Shown here: positions 1 to 6,420 of the stretch, in pieces
Numbering within the stretch: position 1 is the stretch's first letter
Layout of the letters: the number at the start of each line of letters is the position of its first letter
Virus record (IMG/VR): IMGVR_UViG_3300025073_000149
Location: 1 to 27,401 of that record
Reading direction: 5' to 3' (one strand)
DNA from: a virus
DNA length: 27,401 bases
Position numbers and translations under genes: made by a program
Notes under the pieces: generated by a model
Told to the model about the DNA's origin: nothing
Seen by the model: only the letters and a program-made list of their open reading frames with translations
Database searches by the model: none

Positions 1-150
1 GGTTTCATTTAATTTTTCAGTCAGAATTTTATTTTCCAGTTTTCTTTGAGATTCTTGTTTGGAAAAATAATCAGAAATGGCAATGACGCAAAAAACCAAG
101 AAGATGATTCCGATTATAATGAGAGTATATTGTAAGAGTTTATTCTTCAT
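1..150 (-). CDS. Small membrane protein, 3' end outside window
   Basis: An open frame of 50 codons starts at 150 and runs off the left edge, so the C-terminus is not seen. The N-terminus is a short basic stretch (MKNKLLQ) followed by one hydrophobic segment of about 20 residues (around YTLIIIGIIFLVFCVIAI) and then a charged, helix-prone region. This is the pattern of a single-pass membrane protein with its N-terminus inside, or of an uncleaved signal anchor. It lies directly downstream of the gene at 157-402. Function unknown. Confidence 0.6.
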   Translation of the reverse strand, partial: MKNKLLQYTLIIIGIIFLVFCVIAISDYFSKQESQRKLENKILTEKLNET

Positions 151-156
151 ATAATT

Positions 157-402
157 TTAAAAAACTTCATGGGTACCATAATATCTTCGATGATCAACAA
201 TTAGGGTACCATCATTTTTTATATTTTTTATAGACCAAGTTTGAGTTTTATCGTCAAAATGAACATCATAACCATTATCATCTATAACTATTTTTTGATT
301 TTTCTTTAAATTAATTAAAGCCTCCCTTGCCATCACAAGATTGGTCTTTGGTTTTGATTTGATTTTTTCCAGCGCCTTAACCGCTGATTTTAGGTTGTTC
401 AT
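157..402 (-). CDS. Hypothetical protein with NNLxxAxxAL N-terminal module
   Basis: An 81-residue protein. Its N-terminus, MNNLKSAVKALEKIKSKPK, matches the starts of two other proteins in this window (21978-22268 and 24036-24380) and an internal segment of a third (22265-22870). After this lysine-rich helix comes a small beta-rich part with the look of a compact domain (IVIDDNGYDVHFDD..TWSIKNI..DGTLIVDHR). No catalytic motif or membrane segment is seen. The start at 402 follows an A/T-only leader without a Shine-Dalgarno site. Function unknown. Confidence 0.65.
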   Translation of the reverse strand: MNNLKSAVKALEKIKSKPKTNLVMAREALINLKKNQKIVIDDNGYDVHFDDKTQTWSIKNIKNDGTLIVDHRRYYGTHEVF

Positions 403-408
403 GTTTTT

Positions 409-1332
409 TTATGATTTATTATGATATTTGTCATAAGCTCTTGCTCTCCAATAAGCACTCTTGCAAATACTATTACAAAATCTTCTTTGGCCAAAAATAT
501 CACTGTTAATTTCTTTATTGCAATATCGACATCTCTTTATTTTATCAATTTTTTTCCACCTATTAATATTCCACTTATCGTTAGTAGAACACCTATGACT
601 ACAATATTTTCTGTTAGAATCATAAGTCTTAATTTCCTTTCCACATCCCTTACATTTTATTATATTTAAAATCCAAACCGCCCTCTTATACCTTCCATTT
701 TTTTGTTTTTTATTAACCCTTTTTCCATTATTTTTAGAACAACAATTATGACTGCAAAATACTTGACGATAGTAAAATGTTTCAAATTCCCTTTCACACT
801 CCAAACATACTCGAATATCCTTAACCTTAATTTTAATAGACTTATCTTTTATCTTATTTTCCAAGTTTGTGTTTGTTATATGAGGTATTTTCATATTTGT
901 TGAATAACCTATTCTATTATCATTTAAATGTTCTCTGTAATATGCCTTTTTAAAACATTTTCTGCAACAAAATATATGTGTTACTTTTATTGGCATAAAT
1001 TCTTTCTTACAAACAACACAAAATCTCAACCTAAGAGAAAGAAACTTTAATCTATTTATATCCTCTCTTACCGCATCAAATACCACCATAACAGACCATG
1101 TTGTTATTTCAGATATCTTTCTTACACCCTCACCCAACCTATATAGTTTTTGAAAAATAATATTACGTTTTTCTATCACCTCATCACTATTTCCTAATAA
1201 CCTTACTGCATGTTGTGTGCATTCAGTTTTATTTAAATCTAAAACATCAGAATACAATGCTTCTACTTGTTTTTTTACGTTTTTTCTATCTTTTTTTACA
1301 TATTCATCTGCTATTTTTTCTTCATTTTCCAT
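409..1332 (-). CDS. Protein with four tandem Cys4 zinc fingers
   Basis: A 307-residue protein. The first 100 residues are helical and charged. Four spaced zinc-binding units of the form CxxC...CxxxC follow: Cys105/108/122/126, 176/179/193/197, 227/230/244/248 and 268/271/286/290. Each second half resembles FCSxxCxxxxY, as in short zinc ribbons found beside phage HNH nucleases, but no HNH or GIY-YIG core is present. Many Lys and Arg residues between fingers suggest nucleic-acid binding. It lies 6 bases downstream of the SNF2 helicase gene and may share its transcript. It could be a DNA-binding or homing-endonuclease-derived protein; the specific role is unknown. Confidence 0.75.
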   Translation of the reverse strand: MENEEKIADEYVKKDRKNVKKQVEALYSDVLDLNKTECTQHAVRLLGNSDEVIEKRNIIFQKLYRLGEGVRKISEITTWSVMVVFDAVREDINRLKFLSLRLRFCVVCKKEFMPIKVTHIFCCRKCFKKAYYREHLNDNRIGYSTNMKIPHITNTNLENKIKDKSIKIKVKDIRVCLECEREFETFYYRQVFCSHNCCSKNNGKRVNKKQKNGRYKRAVWILNIIKCKGCGKEIKTYDSNRKYCSHRCSTNDKWNINRWKKIDKIKRCRYCNKEINSDIFGQRRFCNSICKSAYWRARAYDKYHNKS

Positions 1333-1338
1333 TTTATT

Positions 1339-3036
1339 TTAATAATTTTTTAAAATTCGTTCAGTGGCCTTTTCCATTGCACTAATCGTTTTTTCTTTTT
1401 TCACTTTACCGTCTATTACGGTATCAAATATATTTTGCTTATGATCTAACATATCTTTCATGTCTTCATCGATCGTATCCTTGGCTGAAATTTGATAAAT
1501 ATTAACCGAATTGGCTTTTTGCCCCGGGCGATGGAGTCTATCGATCGCCTGAAAAAGATCAGCGTTCGACCAAGGGAAGTCCAAACCGATAAAATTGCTA
1601 GCTGCTGTTAGGGTCACCCCCGTACCTGCCGACTTATAACCGCCCAAAAAAATCTGAATCTTGGAGTTGTTTTGAAAAGCATCTACAATATCCCTTCTAT
1701 CTTTAACTGGGGTTTTGCCAGTTATAATAACAGCCTTGTCTCTATAATGCTCCTTAAGACATTCCAGAGGGCCTACAAACGAACAATATATTAATACTTT
1801 TTCCCCACTGTCTATAATACTATCAATCAATTCTATAGCTGTATCAACCTTCCCCATGGCAGTAACCTGTCTAAGAATATTTAGTTGAATTAACTTTTCT
1901 GCTGTCATAGATTTAGCAATGGCGGGTGGTTGTTTACCGGAATATTGACGTAGATAAATCGCTAAATTATTAGCTGCTATATTATATTCTTTGGCTACAG
2001 ACGCCTTGAGCTGAATTGGTATGGGAATAAAAATCTTTGGTGGTAATTCTGATAAAACATCTTTTTTTAATCTTCTAATAAAATATCGTTTTATGCGAGC
2101 GTGCAATTCTTCAATATTTGATGCGCCGGATGTATCTACGCCCCATCTCGTCTGATGCATATTACAGAATTTTCGAGCAAAATCATACCAATTATTCCAA
2201 GTTTTCTGATCTATGACATTTAAAAGAGAAAAGAGTTCGGCGGGACGATTTAACAAGGGTGCGCCAGAAAGAAGAACAACTGATGGTATGTCACGAGATA
2301 AAGTGCGGAAAGCTTTACATCTTATACTTTGTGAATTTTTTATATAAATTGCCTCATCTCCCACAATGGCATTGAATCGAATCTTAGATAATTGAGAAAA
2401 ATGTTTACGAAGTATATCATAATTTATTATCCAAATTTGAACCGTAGGATCAATATTAGCAAGGTTGGTTTTACTGTTAATAACCACGCTTTTTAAGTTA
2501 GCCCACTTCTTTACCTCACCCTCCCAAACAAATTTCACAGAAGCAGGGCATACTACTAAAGAACGCTTATATCCCATATATTTTATATAAGATAGTGTTA
2601 TGGCCGTTTTTCCTGTGCCCATTTCCGATGCTATCAAGGCCCTTCCTCCAGAGGCCACTAAAAATTCTACGTCTATTTTTTGATAATTATATAATTCTTT
2701 TTTTAGTCCTTTGATAGAAAATTCTGTGTCTGTTTTTATTTTAATTTCATCTATCTCCTTGTCCTTCTCTAATTGATTTTTTGCCCATTTTTGCTCATAA
2801 GCTACAATTTCTGCCACCCTAGGTTCAATTTCCACTTCCGGAAAACGTTCGACAATTACAGGAATAAACAAAGAATCCGAAAAAACCCATCTTTTTAGTG
2901 TCCCCTGTGAATCAAATGAGAAGCGGTCCCAGCCAAAACCATCCTTTAGGTCACGGCAAAAGTTGACCTTGTTTTGATCATAGTCATAATATAAGGCAAA
3001 ACGATGATATTTACTTTGTTCAAGTATTATTTTCAT
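1339..3036 (-). CDS. SNF2-family (SMARCAL1-like) DNA helicase/translocase
   Basis: A 565-residue superfamily 2 ATPase. About 110 N-terminal residues precede the core. Motif I is SEMGTGKT (137-144). The Walker B is GDEAI (226-230), followed by the typical IKN; the usual DEAH or DEAQ last residue is replaced by Ile. LSGAPLLNRPAELFSLLN matches the family motif III and the region after it. The second RecA domain has KVLIYCSF, GAGTG-like SAGTGVTLT and the arginine-finger motif QAIDRLHRPGQ. Members move on double-stranded DNA and remodel forks or recombination intermediates; phage versions are thought to act in replication or repair. It has its own sigma-70-type promoter 7 to 35 bases upstream. Confidence 0.93.
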   Translation of the reverse strand: MKIILEQSKYHRFALYYDYDQNKVNFCRDLKDGFGWDRFSFDSQGTLKRWVFSDSLFIPVIVERFPEVEIEPRVAEIVAYEQKWAKNQLEKDKEIDEIKIKTDTEFSIKGLKKELYNYQKIDVEFLVASGGRALIASEMGTGKTAITLSYIKYMGYKRSLVVCPASVKFVWEGEVKKWANLKSVVINSKTNLANIDPTVQIWIINYDILRKHFSQLSKIRFNAIVGDEAIYIKNSQSIRCKAFRTLSRDIPSVVLLSGAPLLNRPAELFSLLNVIDQKTWNNWYDFARKFCNMHQTRWGVDTSGASNIEELHARIKRYFIRRLKKDVLSELPPKIFIPIPIQLKASVAKEYNIAANNLAIYLRQYSGKQPPAIAKSMTAEKLIQLNILRQVTAMGKVDTAIELIDSIIDSGEKVLIYCSFVGPLECLKEHYRDKAVIITGKTPVKDRRDIVDAFQNNSKIQIFLGGYKSAGTGVTLTAASNFIGLDFPWSNADLFQAIDRLHRPGQKANSVNIYQISAKDTIDEDMKDMLDHKQNIFDTVIDGKVKKEKTISAMEKATERILKNY

Positions 3037-3042
3037 GTCTAA

Positions 3043-3071
3043 ATTATATAGGACAATTTACCTTTTGTCAA
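3043..3071 (-). promoter_or_regulatory. Sigma-70-type promoter for the SNF2 gene
   Basis: Read on the minus strand: TTGACA (3071-3066), a 17-base spacer, TATAAT (3048-3043). The start codon of the SNF2 gene is only 7 bases past the -10 box, so the transcript would be leaderless or nearly so. The box sequences and the AAAGGTAAA spacer start match four other promoters in the window (8031-8059, 10365-10393, 10840-10868, 11260-11288). Confidence 0.75.
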
Positions 3072-3234
3072 GTAGCAGATAAGTAACAAAAACTGCTGCT
3101 GCTGTTAACATCAACCAGACAAATTTGAAAAAAGTTCCCCACTTACTTTTTTTTACAAACGGATCCGTGTTGTTCAATAGCGCTTTTTGAGTCCTGCTTA
3201 AATAAGTTGTGTCTAGTTTTGCTAGATATTTCAT
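3058..3234 (-). CDS. Small C-terminal-anchored membrane protein
   Basis: A 58-residue protein starting MKYLAKLDTTYLSRTQKALL and ending with one membrane segment (about WGTFFKFVWLMLTAAAVFVTYLLL) and a basic tail. Its ATG overlaps the TGA of the upstream gene by 4 bases (ATGA), so it is probably translationally coupled to it. The C-terminal anchor would leave about 35 residues in the cytoplasm. Its stop lies inside the SNF2 promoter. Function unknown. Confidence 0.7.
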   Translation of the reverse strand: MKYLAKLDTTYLSRTQKALLNNTDPFVKKSKWGTFFKFVWLMLTAAAVFVTYLLLDKR

Positions 3235-3434
3235 TTGTTTAATTTAATTAAAAATTTAATAAGCTCTTTTAATGACCCGGGTTTCAAATAAACCCCTCCC
3301 CTAAGTTTTTTACCAGTCCAAATATCTATGTTTGCATCTCTATCTCCCATGGCTTGGATGGTCAACCTATCGCACTTCTTACCACCAGGGCAATCACAAA
3401 TAAATTCTTTTTGATCATAATTTCTTTTTTTCAT
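3231..3434 (-). CDS. Hypothetical protein, 67 aa
   Basis: A small basic protein with FICDCPGGKKCDRLTIQAMGD near its N-terminus. Three Cys in CDCPGGKKC could bind metal. A helical end follows (SLKELIKFLIKLNK). It overlaps the upstream gene by 20 bases and the downstream membrane-protein gene by 4 bases, which supports an operon. No family recognised. Confidence 0.65.
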   Translation of the reverse strand: MKKRNYDQKEFICDCPGGKKCDRLTIQAMGDRDANIDIWTGKKLRGGVYLKPGSLKELIKFLIKLNK

Positions 3435-3759
3435 TTTTTTTAACCTTAACTTTTTTAATTACTGGAACATAATCCCCAAACTTTATTCTATTTTCCTCTT
3501 TTAGTCTTTCTTTTTCGCCAATTTCATCTCCATATTGGTTGAAAATCTTACCACCCATGATCTTTTGCGCCTCAAGGAGTTCTGGGGGGATAACCTCTTT
3601 TTCCACAATACCCATTTTTTTATAAAGATAAAAATAGATATTCAATGGAAAAGAGGGTTTATATATCATCAGCAAACTACGAGCTAAACCGTATTCTCCC
3701 AATTTCCAGAGATCTATAATTTCACAAACTTTTTCTTTAATGCTAATCATATGAATCAA
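3415..3759 (-). CDS. Hypothetical protein, 114 aa
   Basis: A helical N-terminal half (around IIDLWKLGEYGLARSLLM) is followed by a charged linker and a very basic C-terminus (VIKKVKVKKNEKKKL). The start could be at 3759 or at the Met three codons further in (3750). No motif recognised. Its C-terminus overlaps the next gene by 20 bases. The lysine-rich tail hints at nucleic-acid contact, but this is a guess. Confidence 0.6.
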   Translation of the reverse strand: MIHMISIKEKVCEIIDLWKLGEYGLARSLLMIYKPSFPLNIYFYLYKKMGIVEKEVIPPELLEAQKIMGGKIFNQYGDEIGEKERLKEENRIKFGDYVPVIKKVKVKKNEKKKL

Positions 3760-3835
3760 AAATATTAAAGAGAATTGCTAGATAATCACACACCATCGCC
3801 TGGATTTCAGATTCTTTGGGTATAATTTTAATCAT
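3743..3835 (-). pseudogene. Possible remnant of a VRR-NUC nuclease N-terminus
   Basis: A 30-codon open frame starts MIKIIPKESEIQAMVCDYL and stops at a TAG inside the next gene. The string ESEIQxxVxDYL is how many VRR-NUC (PD-(D/E)XK Holliday-junction-type) nucleases begin, but nothing that follows resembles the catalytic part. This looks like a truncated leftover. The short motif could also be chance. Confidence 0.3.
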
Positions 3836-3902
3836 TTAAGATTCTTAACCAGTTTTTAAGTTTTAACCATAGGTTGAAAATAAATACATTCACTCCTTTA
3901 TC

Positions 3903-4391
3903 TTAATTAATTACTAACTCTCTATTTCCTTTAATAAAACATATCCATTTAGTATTTCCGCTTCTTCCAGTAGTATGACCGAATAGTGGTTTTTGCTCTG
4001 ATAATTTCAATACCTCTGAAACTTTTATATCTCGCTCATTCCACTTGAAAATCAAAACCCCATAATCTTCTAAAATTCTGAAACATTCACTAAATCCTTT
4101 CCTTAAATCTCCTTTCCAATCTTTTCCTAGTAATCCATATTTCTTGGCCATCCAACTATTTTTCCCTAATTTAATCAAATGGGGTGGGTCAAAAACTACT
4201 AATTTGAACGTCTTATCTTTGAAATCTAAATCTCTGAAATCCATTATTATATCAGGGGTTATTTCAAGTTTTCTCCCGTCGCATAAGGTATGTTTTTCTT
4301 TTCTAATGTCTGTGAATAAAACTCTTTTATCACCCTTATCAAACCAAAACATTCTGCTTCCACAACATACATCTAATATCTTTTTATCCAT
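3903..4391 (-). CDS. SAM-dependent methyltransferase (class I-like)
   Basis: A 162-residue protein with a Rossmann-type SAM-binding start: KKILDVCCGSRMFWFDKG gives motif I in the DVCCGSRMFWF variant, then LFTDIR (motif II acid) and VVFDPPHL (the DPPY-like motif IV). The DPPH tetrad and compact size resemble phage DNA or RNA base methyltransferases. No target-recognition domain is visible, so the substrate is unknown. I place the start at 4391 because the upstream in-frame codons lie in the repeated DNA at 4404-4439, which recurs elsewhere as non-coding sequence. Confidence 0.85.
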   Translation of the reverse strand: MDKKILDVCCGSRMFWFDKGDKRVLFTDIRKEKHTLCDGRKLEITPDIIMDFRDLDFKDKTFKLVVFDPPHLIKLGKNSWMAKKYGLLGKDWKGDLRKGFSECFRILEDYGVLIFKWNERDIKVSEVLKLSEQKPLFGHTTGRSGNTKWICFIKGNRELVIN

Positions 4392-4403
4392 AAATATAAT
4401 TTT

Positions 4404-4439
4404 TATAAACTCTATTTCCTTTAATAATTGGCAAGGATT
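4404..4439. repeat. Uninterrupted copy of the insertion-target sequence
   Basis: This 36-base stretch equals two separate pieces elsewhere: its first 17 bases recur at 4897-4913 and its last 24 bases at 5085-5108, with the five bases TTCCT shared by both. The two distant pieces are therefore one copy of this repeat split by the hammerhead element, and this copy is the intact version. Part of it (4415-4430) is also inverted at 4718-4733. Confidence 0.85.
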
Positions 4440-4733
4440 TCCGTTTTCACCTTGCATAAGTCTCTATTAGCATCTCTGATTATATGGATTGAAATAGGCA
4501 TTTTTTGAATGTCCTGCCTTATTCCAGAATATTCGGCAGAATCCTACAATCACGCTATTGCTAAATTGTTTACTCCTTTTTCAGCGTCTACTTTTTGGCA
4601 TACATTGTGGAAACACCATCTCTTAACAGCCAAAAAAGGTTGACCTTCGGAAGCAATAGGTGTTTGAACTATCCGAGTATTCCCCTCTTGGCGTATATGC
4701 TAACGACTATTCCGCCACAATTATTAAAGGAAA
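4415..4733 (-). ncRNA. Structured RNA candidate bounded by 16-bp inverted repeat
   Basis: A gene-free stretch enclosed by a perfect 16-base inverted repeat (4415-4430 with 4718-4733). Read on the minus strand it contains GGCG..CGCC near the 5' end, AAACACC with GGTGTTT, TTTTTGGC with GCCAAAAA (these two pairs cross, giving a possible pseudoknot), CTGCC..GGCAG and GCAAGG..CCTTGC next to the 3' end. The 49 codons before a TGA within it are open (RIVQTPIASEGQPFL...) but have no start codon, so a decayed gene or a MITE-like element are alternatives. No known RNA family recognised. Confidence 0.45.
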
Positions 4734-4745
4734 AGAACTTATAAT

Positions 4746-4853
4746 TTAACCGCATTTTATACTGCTAAAATAACCATTGAACACTGAAATTATCAATAAA
4801 CATACCGCAACAACTAACAGAAATATAGATATACCAATGTTTTCTTTCTCCAT
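4746..4853 (-). CDS. Small single-pass membrane protein, 35 aa
   Basis: The frame starts MEKENIGISIFLLVVAVCLL and consists of a short acidic/basic head, one hydrophobic segment of about 20 residues and a polar tail (NGYFSSIKCG). The start follows TTATAATATATG, the A/T-only leader common here. It is the first gene downstream of the hammerhead ribozyme, so cleavage would leave its message with a 5'-OH end. Function unknown. Confidence 0.55.
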   Translation of the reverse strand: MEKENIGISIFLLVVAVCLLIISVFNGYFSSIKCG

Positions 4854-4908
4854 ATATTATAAGGATTAAAGTTATCTTAGCTCCCATATTCTTAATTATA
4901 AACTCTAT

Positions 4909-5089
4909 TTCCTAAAATCGTGGGTCGCCTAGGTCTCCAGTTATTCCCTCGCTGGGGAGACTCCACGGGACACTTGTGTGTTTCGCTTAAAGCTCTTCAG
5001 CCGTTGGAAGCGAGGCCAGATGTTCTAATAGTCTGCGACCCTTGTTAGAACCCACGGTTTTAAGAAACAAATTACACTCTCTAGTTCCT
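4909..5089 (-). mobile_element. ~176-bp hammerhead-containing insertion element
   Basis: Compared with the intact repeat at 4404-4439, the copy formed by 4897-4913 and 5085-5108 is split by about 176 bases. The five bases TTCCT occur at both edges (4909-4913, 5085-5089), like a target-site duplication or recombination crossover. The insert carries near-perfect inverted ends, TAAAATCGTGGGT (4913-4925) and ACCCACGGTTTTA (5050-5062), 12 of 13 pairing. On the minus strand it can fold GTTCTAA (5051-5045) with TTAGAAC (5028-5022), and GGTCGC (5040-5035) with GCGACC (4928-4923). It encodes no protein. Its core is a hammerhead ribozyme. Confidence 0.7.
4947..5015 (-). ncRNA. Hammerhead ribozyme
   Basis: A self-cleaving RNA. 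On the minus strand the core reads CUGAAGA (5000-4994), stem II GCU-UUA-AGC, GAA, stem III ACAC-ACAA-GUGU, then the cleavage-site C (4969). This satisfies CUGANGA, GAA, the A15.1-U16.1 pair and a GUC cleavage triplet. Stem I pairs UCCAACGG with CCGUGGA (7 pairs, one bulged A), then after an internal loop CCUCGCU (5015-5009) with AGCGAGG (4953-4947). The ends lie in stem I, so it is of the type I arrangement. Cleavage is expected between 4969 and 4968, giving a 2',3'-cyclic phosphate and a 5'-OH. The short stem II is within known limits. All conserved core bases are present. Confidence 0.87.
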
Positions 5090-5151
5090 TTAATAATTGG
5101 CAAGGATTATATTGTCATCTTTCTTTCAATGTCCGTATTTGCTTCTAACTC

Positions 5152-5274
5152 CTATAATGTCCGATGAACATCATTTGGTCGCTCGGTAATTAATTTTTGG
5201 TACTTTTTAACTTTATTCCTGGCTGTCCGAGCCGTTTGCTTGGCGGCTTGAGCCGGAGTTCGTGGCTTGCCCAT
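5152..5274 (-). CDS. Small basic protein, 40 aa
   Basis: The frame begins MGKPRTPAQAAKQTARTARN and is rich in Lys, Arg, Ala and Gln, predicted to be one long basic helix ending near ERPNDVHRTL. Similar very small basic proteins with RTPAQ starts and PND ends are common in large phages, without known function. The start has the AATAATATG leader. The upstream gene ends at 5276, leaving a 1-base gap. Confidence 0.65.
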   Translation of the reverse strand: MGKPRTPAQAAKQTARTARNKVKKYQKLITERPNDVHRTL

Positions 5275-5275
5275 A

Positions 5276-5431
5276 TTATTTTTTCTTTTTTCCCTGATTA
5301 AGTTGCTTATTTAATTTAGCTTCCCTGCGCCTTTCCCATTCATCAGTAGTGAAAATAGATTCTTTCTTTAAACATTCTTTCTTAGTTTTACTCATCTTAC
5401 GAGCCATTTTTACTTTTTCTTTATGTTGCAT
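5276..5431 (-). CDS. Small lysine-rich protein, 51 aa
   Basis: A highly charged protein (MQHKEKVKMARKMSKTKKEC...) with a central TTDEWERRREAKL helix and a KKKK end. No motif or membrane segment. It sits between two other very small genes with 1- to 7-base gaps, so it is probably translated from a shared message. Function unknown. Confidence 0.6.
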   Translation of the reverse strand: MQHKEKVKMARKMSKTKKECLKKESIFTTDEWERRREAKLNKQLNQGKKKK

Positions 5432-5438
5432 ATATTTT

Positions 5439-5531
5439 TTATTTAAAAAGTATCCACGATACAGCTAAGATAAAAATTCCCTCTAATGTCCACTTTATAA
5501 GTTCAATTACCTCAGGTGTCATAGATGTCAT
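5439..5531 (-). CDS. Very small membrane protein, 30 aa
   Basis: The frame MTSMTPEVIELIKWTLEGIF continues ILAVSWILFK and stops, so nearly half is one hydrophobic helix. The start follows AAATTAAAAAATATG, and the stop is 7 bases before the next gene. Small size keeps this tentative. Function unknown. Confidence 0.5.
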   Translation of the reverse strand: MTSMTPEVIELIKWTLEGIFILAVSWILFK

Positions 5532-5545
5532 ATTTTTTAATTTAA

Positions 5546-6100
5546 TTATTTATTTTTCCATAAAATTTCCACAAGAGTATGAAACGCATATAATTTTTCC
5601 AACTCTCCTTTAAACCATTCGTCATTTCTCTCAACCGTACCCAGGCATTTAAGATAAATACCATTAGCATCCTTGACTGGCTGGAAAACATGTCCCCGTT
5701 TTTTCTCAAACATAGAACAGTATAATTTAATCTGAAATTCTGCCCAGGGTTTCATTTTATCCATGGTCTTTTCTGAAGACTTAAATTCCCAAATATCATC
5801 TGGAAATTCAGGGGGCATATAATCAACTTTGCCCACTAAAACAATATCTTTATAAACGTATTCTTTCTTCTTTTCCGAATGTTCCGTACCAAGTAAATCC
5901 TCCAACTGGCTGTGAGTACCAATACCATTCCACATAACCAATAATTCACTCATTGTTTTATCGGCCGGGTTGATCCATTGCTCTGGCGTGACCCAGCCGT
6001 GCGTAATGGCATACAACTCCGATGAGTTATACCGTCCCCTAACACGAGGGCGGGTTTTCATTTTTTTTCTTAGGTATGGGCTTAGGTCTATGTCGTGCAT
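5546..6100 (-). CDS. PD-(D/E)XK exonuclease, Cas4/RecB-nuclease-like
   Basis: A 184-residue protein with the catalytic pattern of the RecB/Cas4 nuclease superfamily: a conserved His early (H63 in GIGTHSQLEDLL), Asp93 in GKVDYM, and Glu105-x-Lys107 in DIWEFKSS. A helix with Gln (WAEFQIKLYCSMF) follows, as is usual. No Cys cluster of the Cas4 iron-sulfur type is present. Phage members process DNA ends in recombination or degrade host DNA. The start at 6100 is 1 base after the upstream stop. Confidence 0.85.
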   Translation of the reverse strand: MHDIDLSPYLRKKMKTRPRVRGRYNSSELYAITHGWVTPEQWINPADKTMSELLVMWNGIGTHSQLEDLLGTEHSEKKKEYVYKDIVLVGKVDYMPPEFPDDIWEFKSSEKTMDKMKPWAEFQIKLYCSMFEKKRGHVFQPVKDANGIYLKCLGTVERNDEWFKGELEKLYAFHTLVEILWKNK

Positions 6101-6101
6101 A

Positions 6102-6248
6102 TTATTTTTTTGAATCTTTAATTTCTTTTTTAATAACTTTAATTATTTCATCTGACATGTGTCTTATTATTTGAAAGTCTCTTCCAAATGCCCCACAATG
6201 TTCCGTCACCTCATTAAATACTTTTTTCTCAATTTTTTTATAGTTCAT
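6102..6248 (-). CDS. Small charged helical protein, 48 aa
   Basis: The frame starts MNYKKIEKKVFNEVTEHCG and ends in a lysine-rich helix (EIIKVIKKEIKDSKK). Its ATG overlaps the upstream stop (ATGA) and its stop lies 1 base before the nuclease gene, supporting a coupled operon. No family recognised. Confidence 0.6.
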   Translation of the reverse strand: MNYKKIEKKVFNEVTEHCGAFGRDFQIIRHMSDEIIKVIKKEIKDSKK

Positions 6249-6415
6249 ATTTTTAATCCCCTTATACTTTCACACCTTTTTTCATCCAGTTCTCTCTCTA
6301 TGTCATTTTTTTCTTCCAATCTTTTAATCCTTTCGTTTTGTGTTTTAACAATCTCCGTAAGGAATTTTATACTATTATTCAATATAGATATTGTTTCTTC
6401 AGTTTCTTTGTTCAT
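6245..6415 (-). CDS. Small coiled-coil protein, 56 aa
   Basis: The frame starts MNKETEETISILNNSIKFL and is almost wholly charged amphipathic helix (NERIKRLEEKNDIERELDEK), consistent with a short coiled coil. It is coupled to the next gene by an ATGA overlap. No known family; function unknown. Confidence 0.62.
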   Translation of the reverse strand: MNKETEETISILNNSIKFLTEIVKTQNERIKRLEEKNDIERELDEKRCESIRGLKI

Positions 6416-6420
6416 ATTTT

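Noticed and set aside
409-1332. HNH or GIY-YIG homing endonuclease
   Set aside because: Only the zinc fingers resemble such proteins; no catalytic His-Asn-His or GIY-YIG residues are visible.
4555-4700. Protein gene (RIVQTPIASEGQPFL...) on the minus strand
   Set aside because: The composition is plausible, but there is no start codon and the region is bounded by inverted repeats and internal RNA helices; kept as a note only.
4881-4887. Alternative start (MGAKITLIL...) for a frame overlapping 4746-4853
   Set aside because: The other frame gives a cleaner membrane protein and has the ATATATG-type leader typical here.
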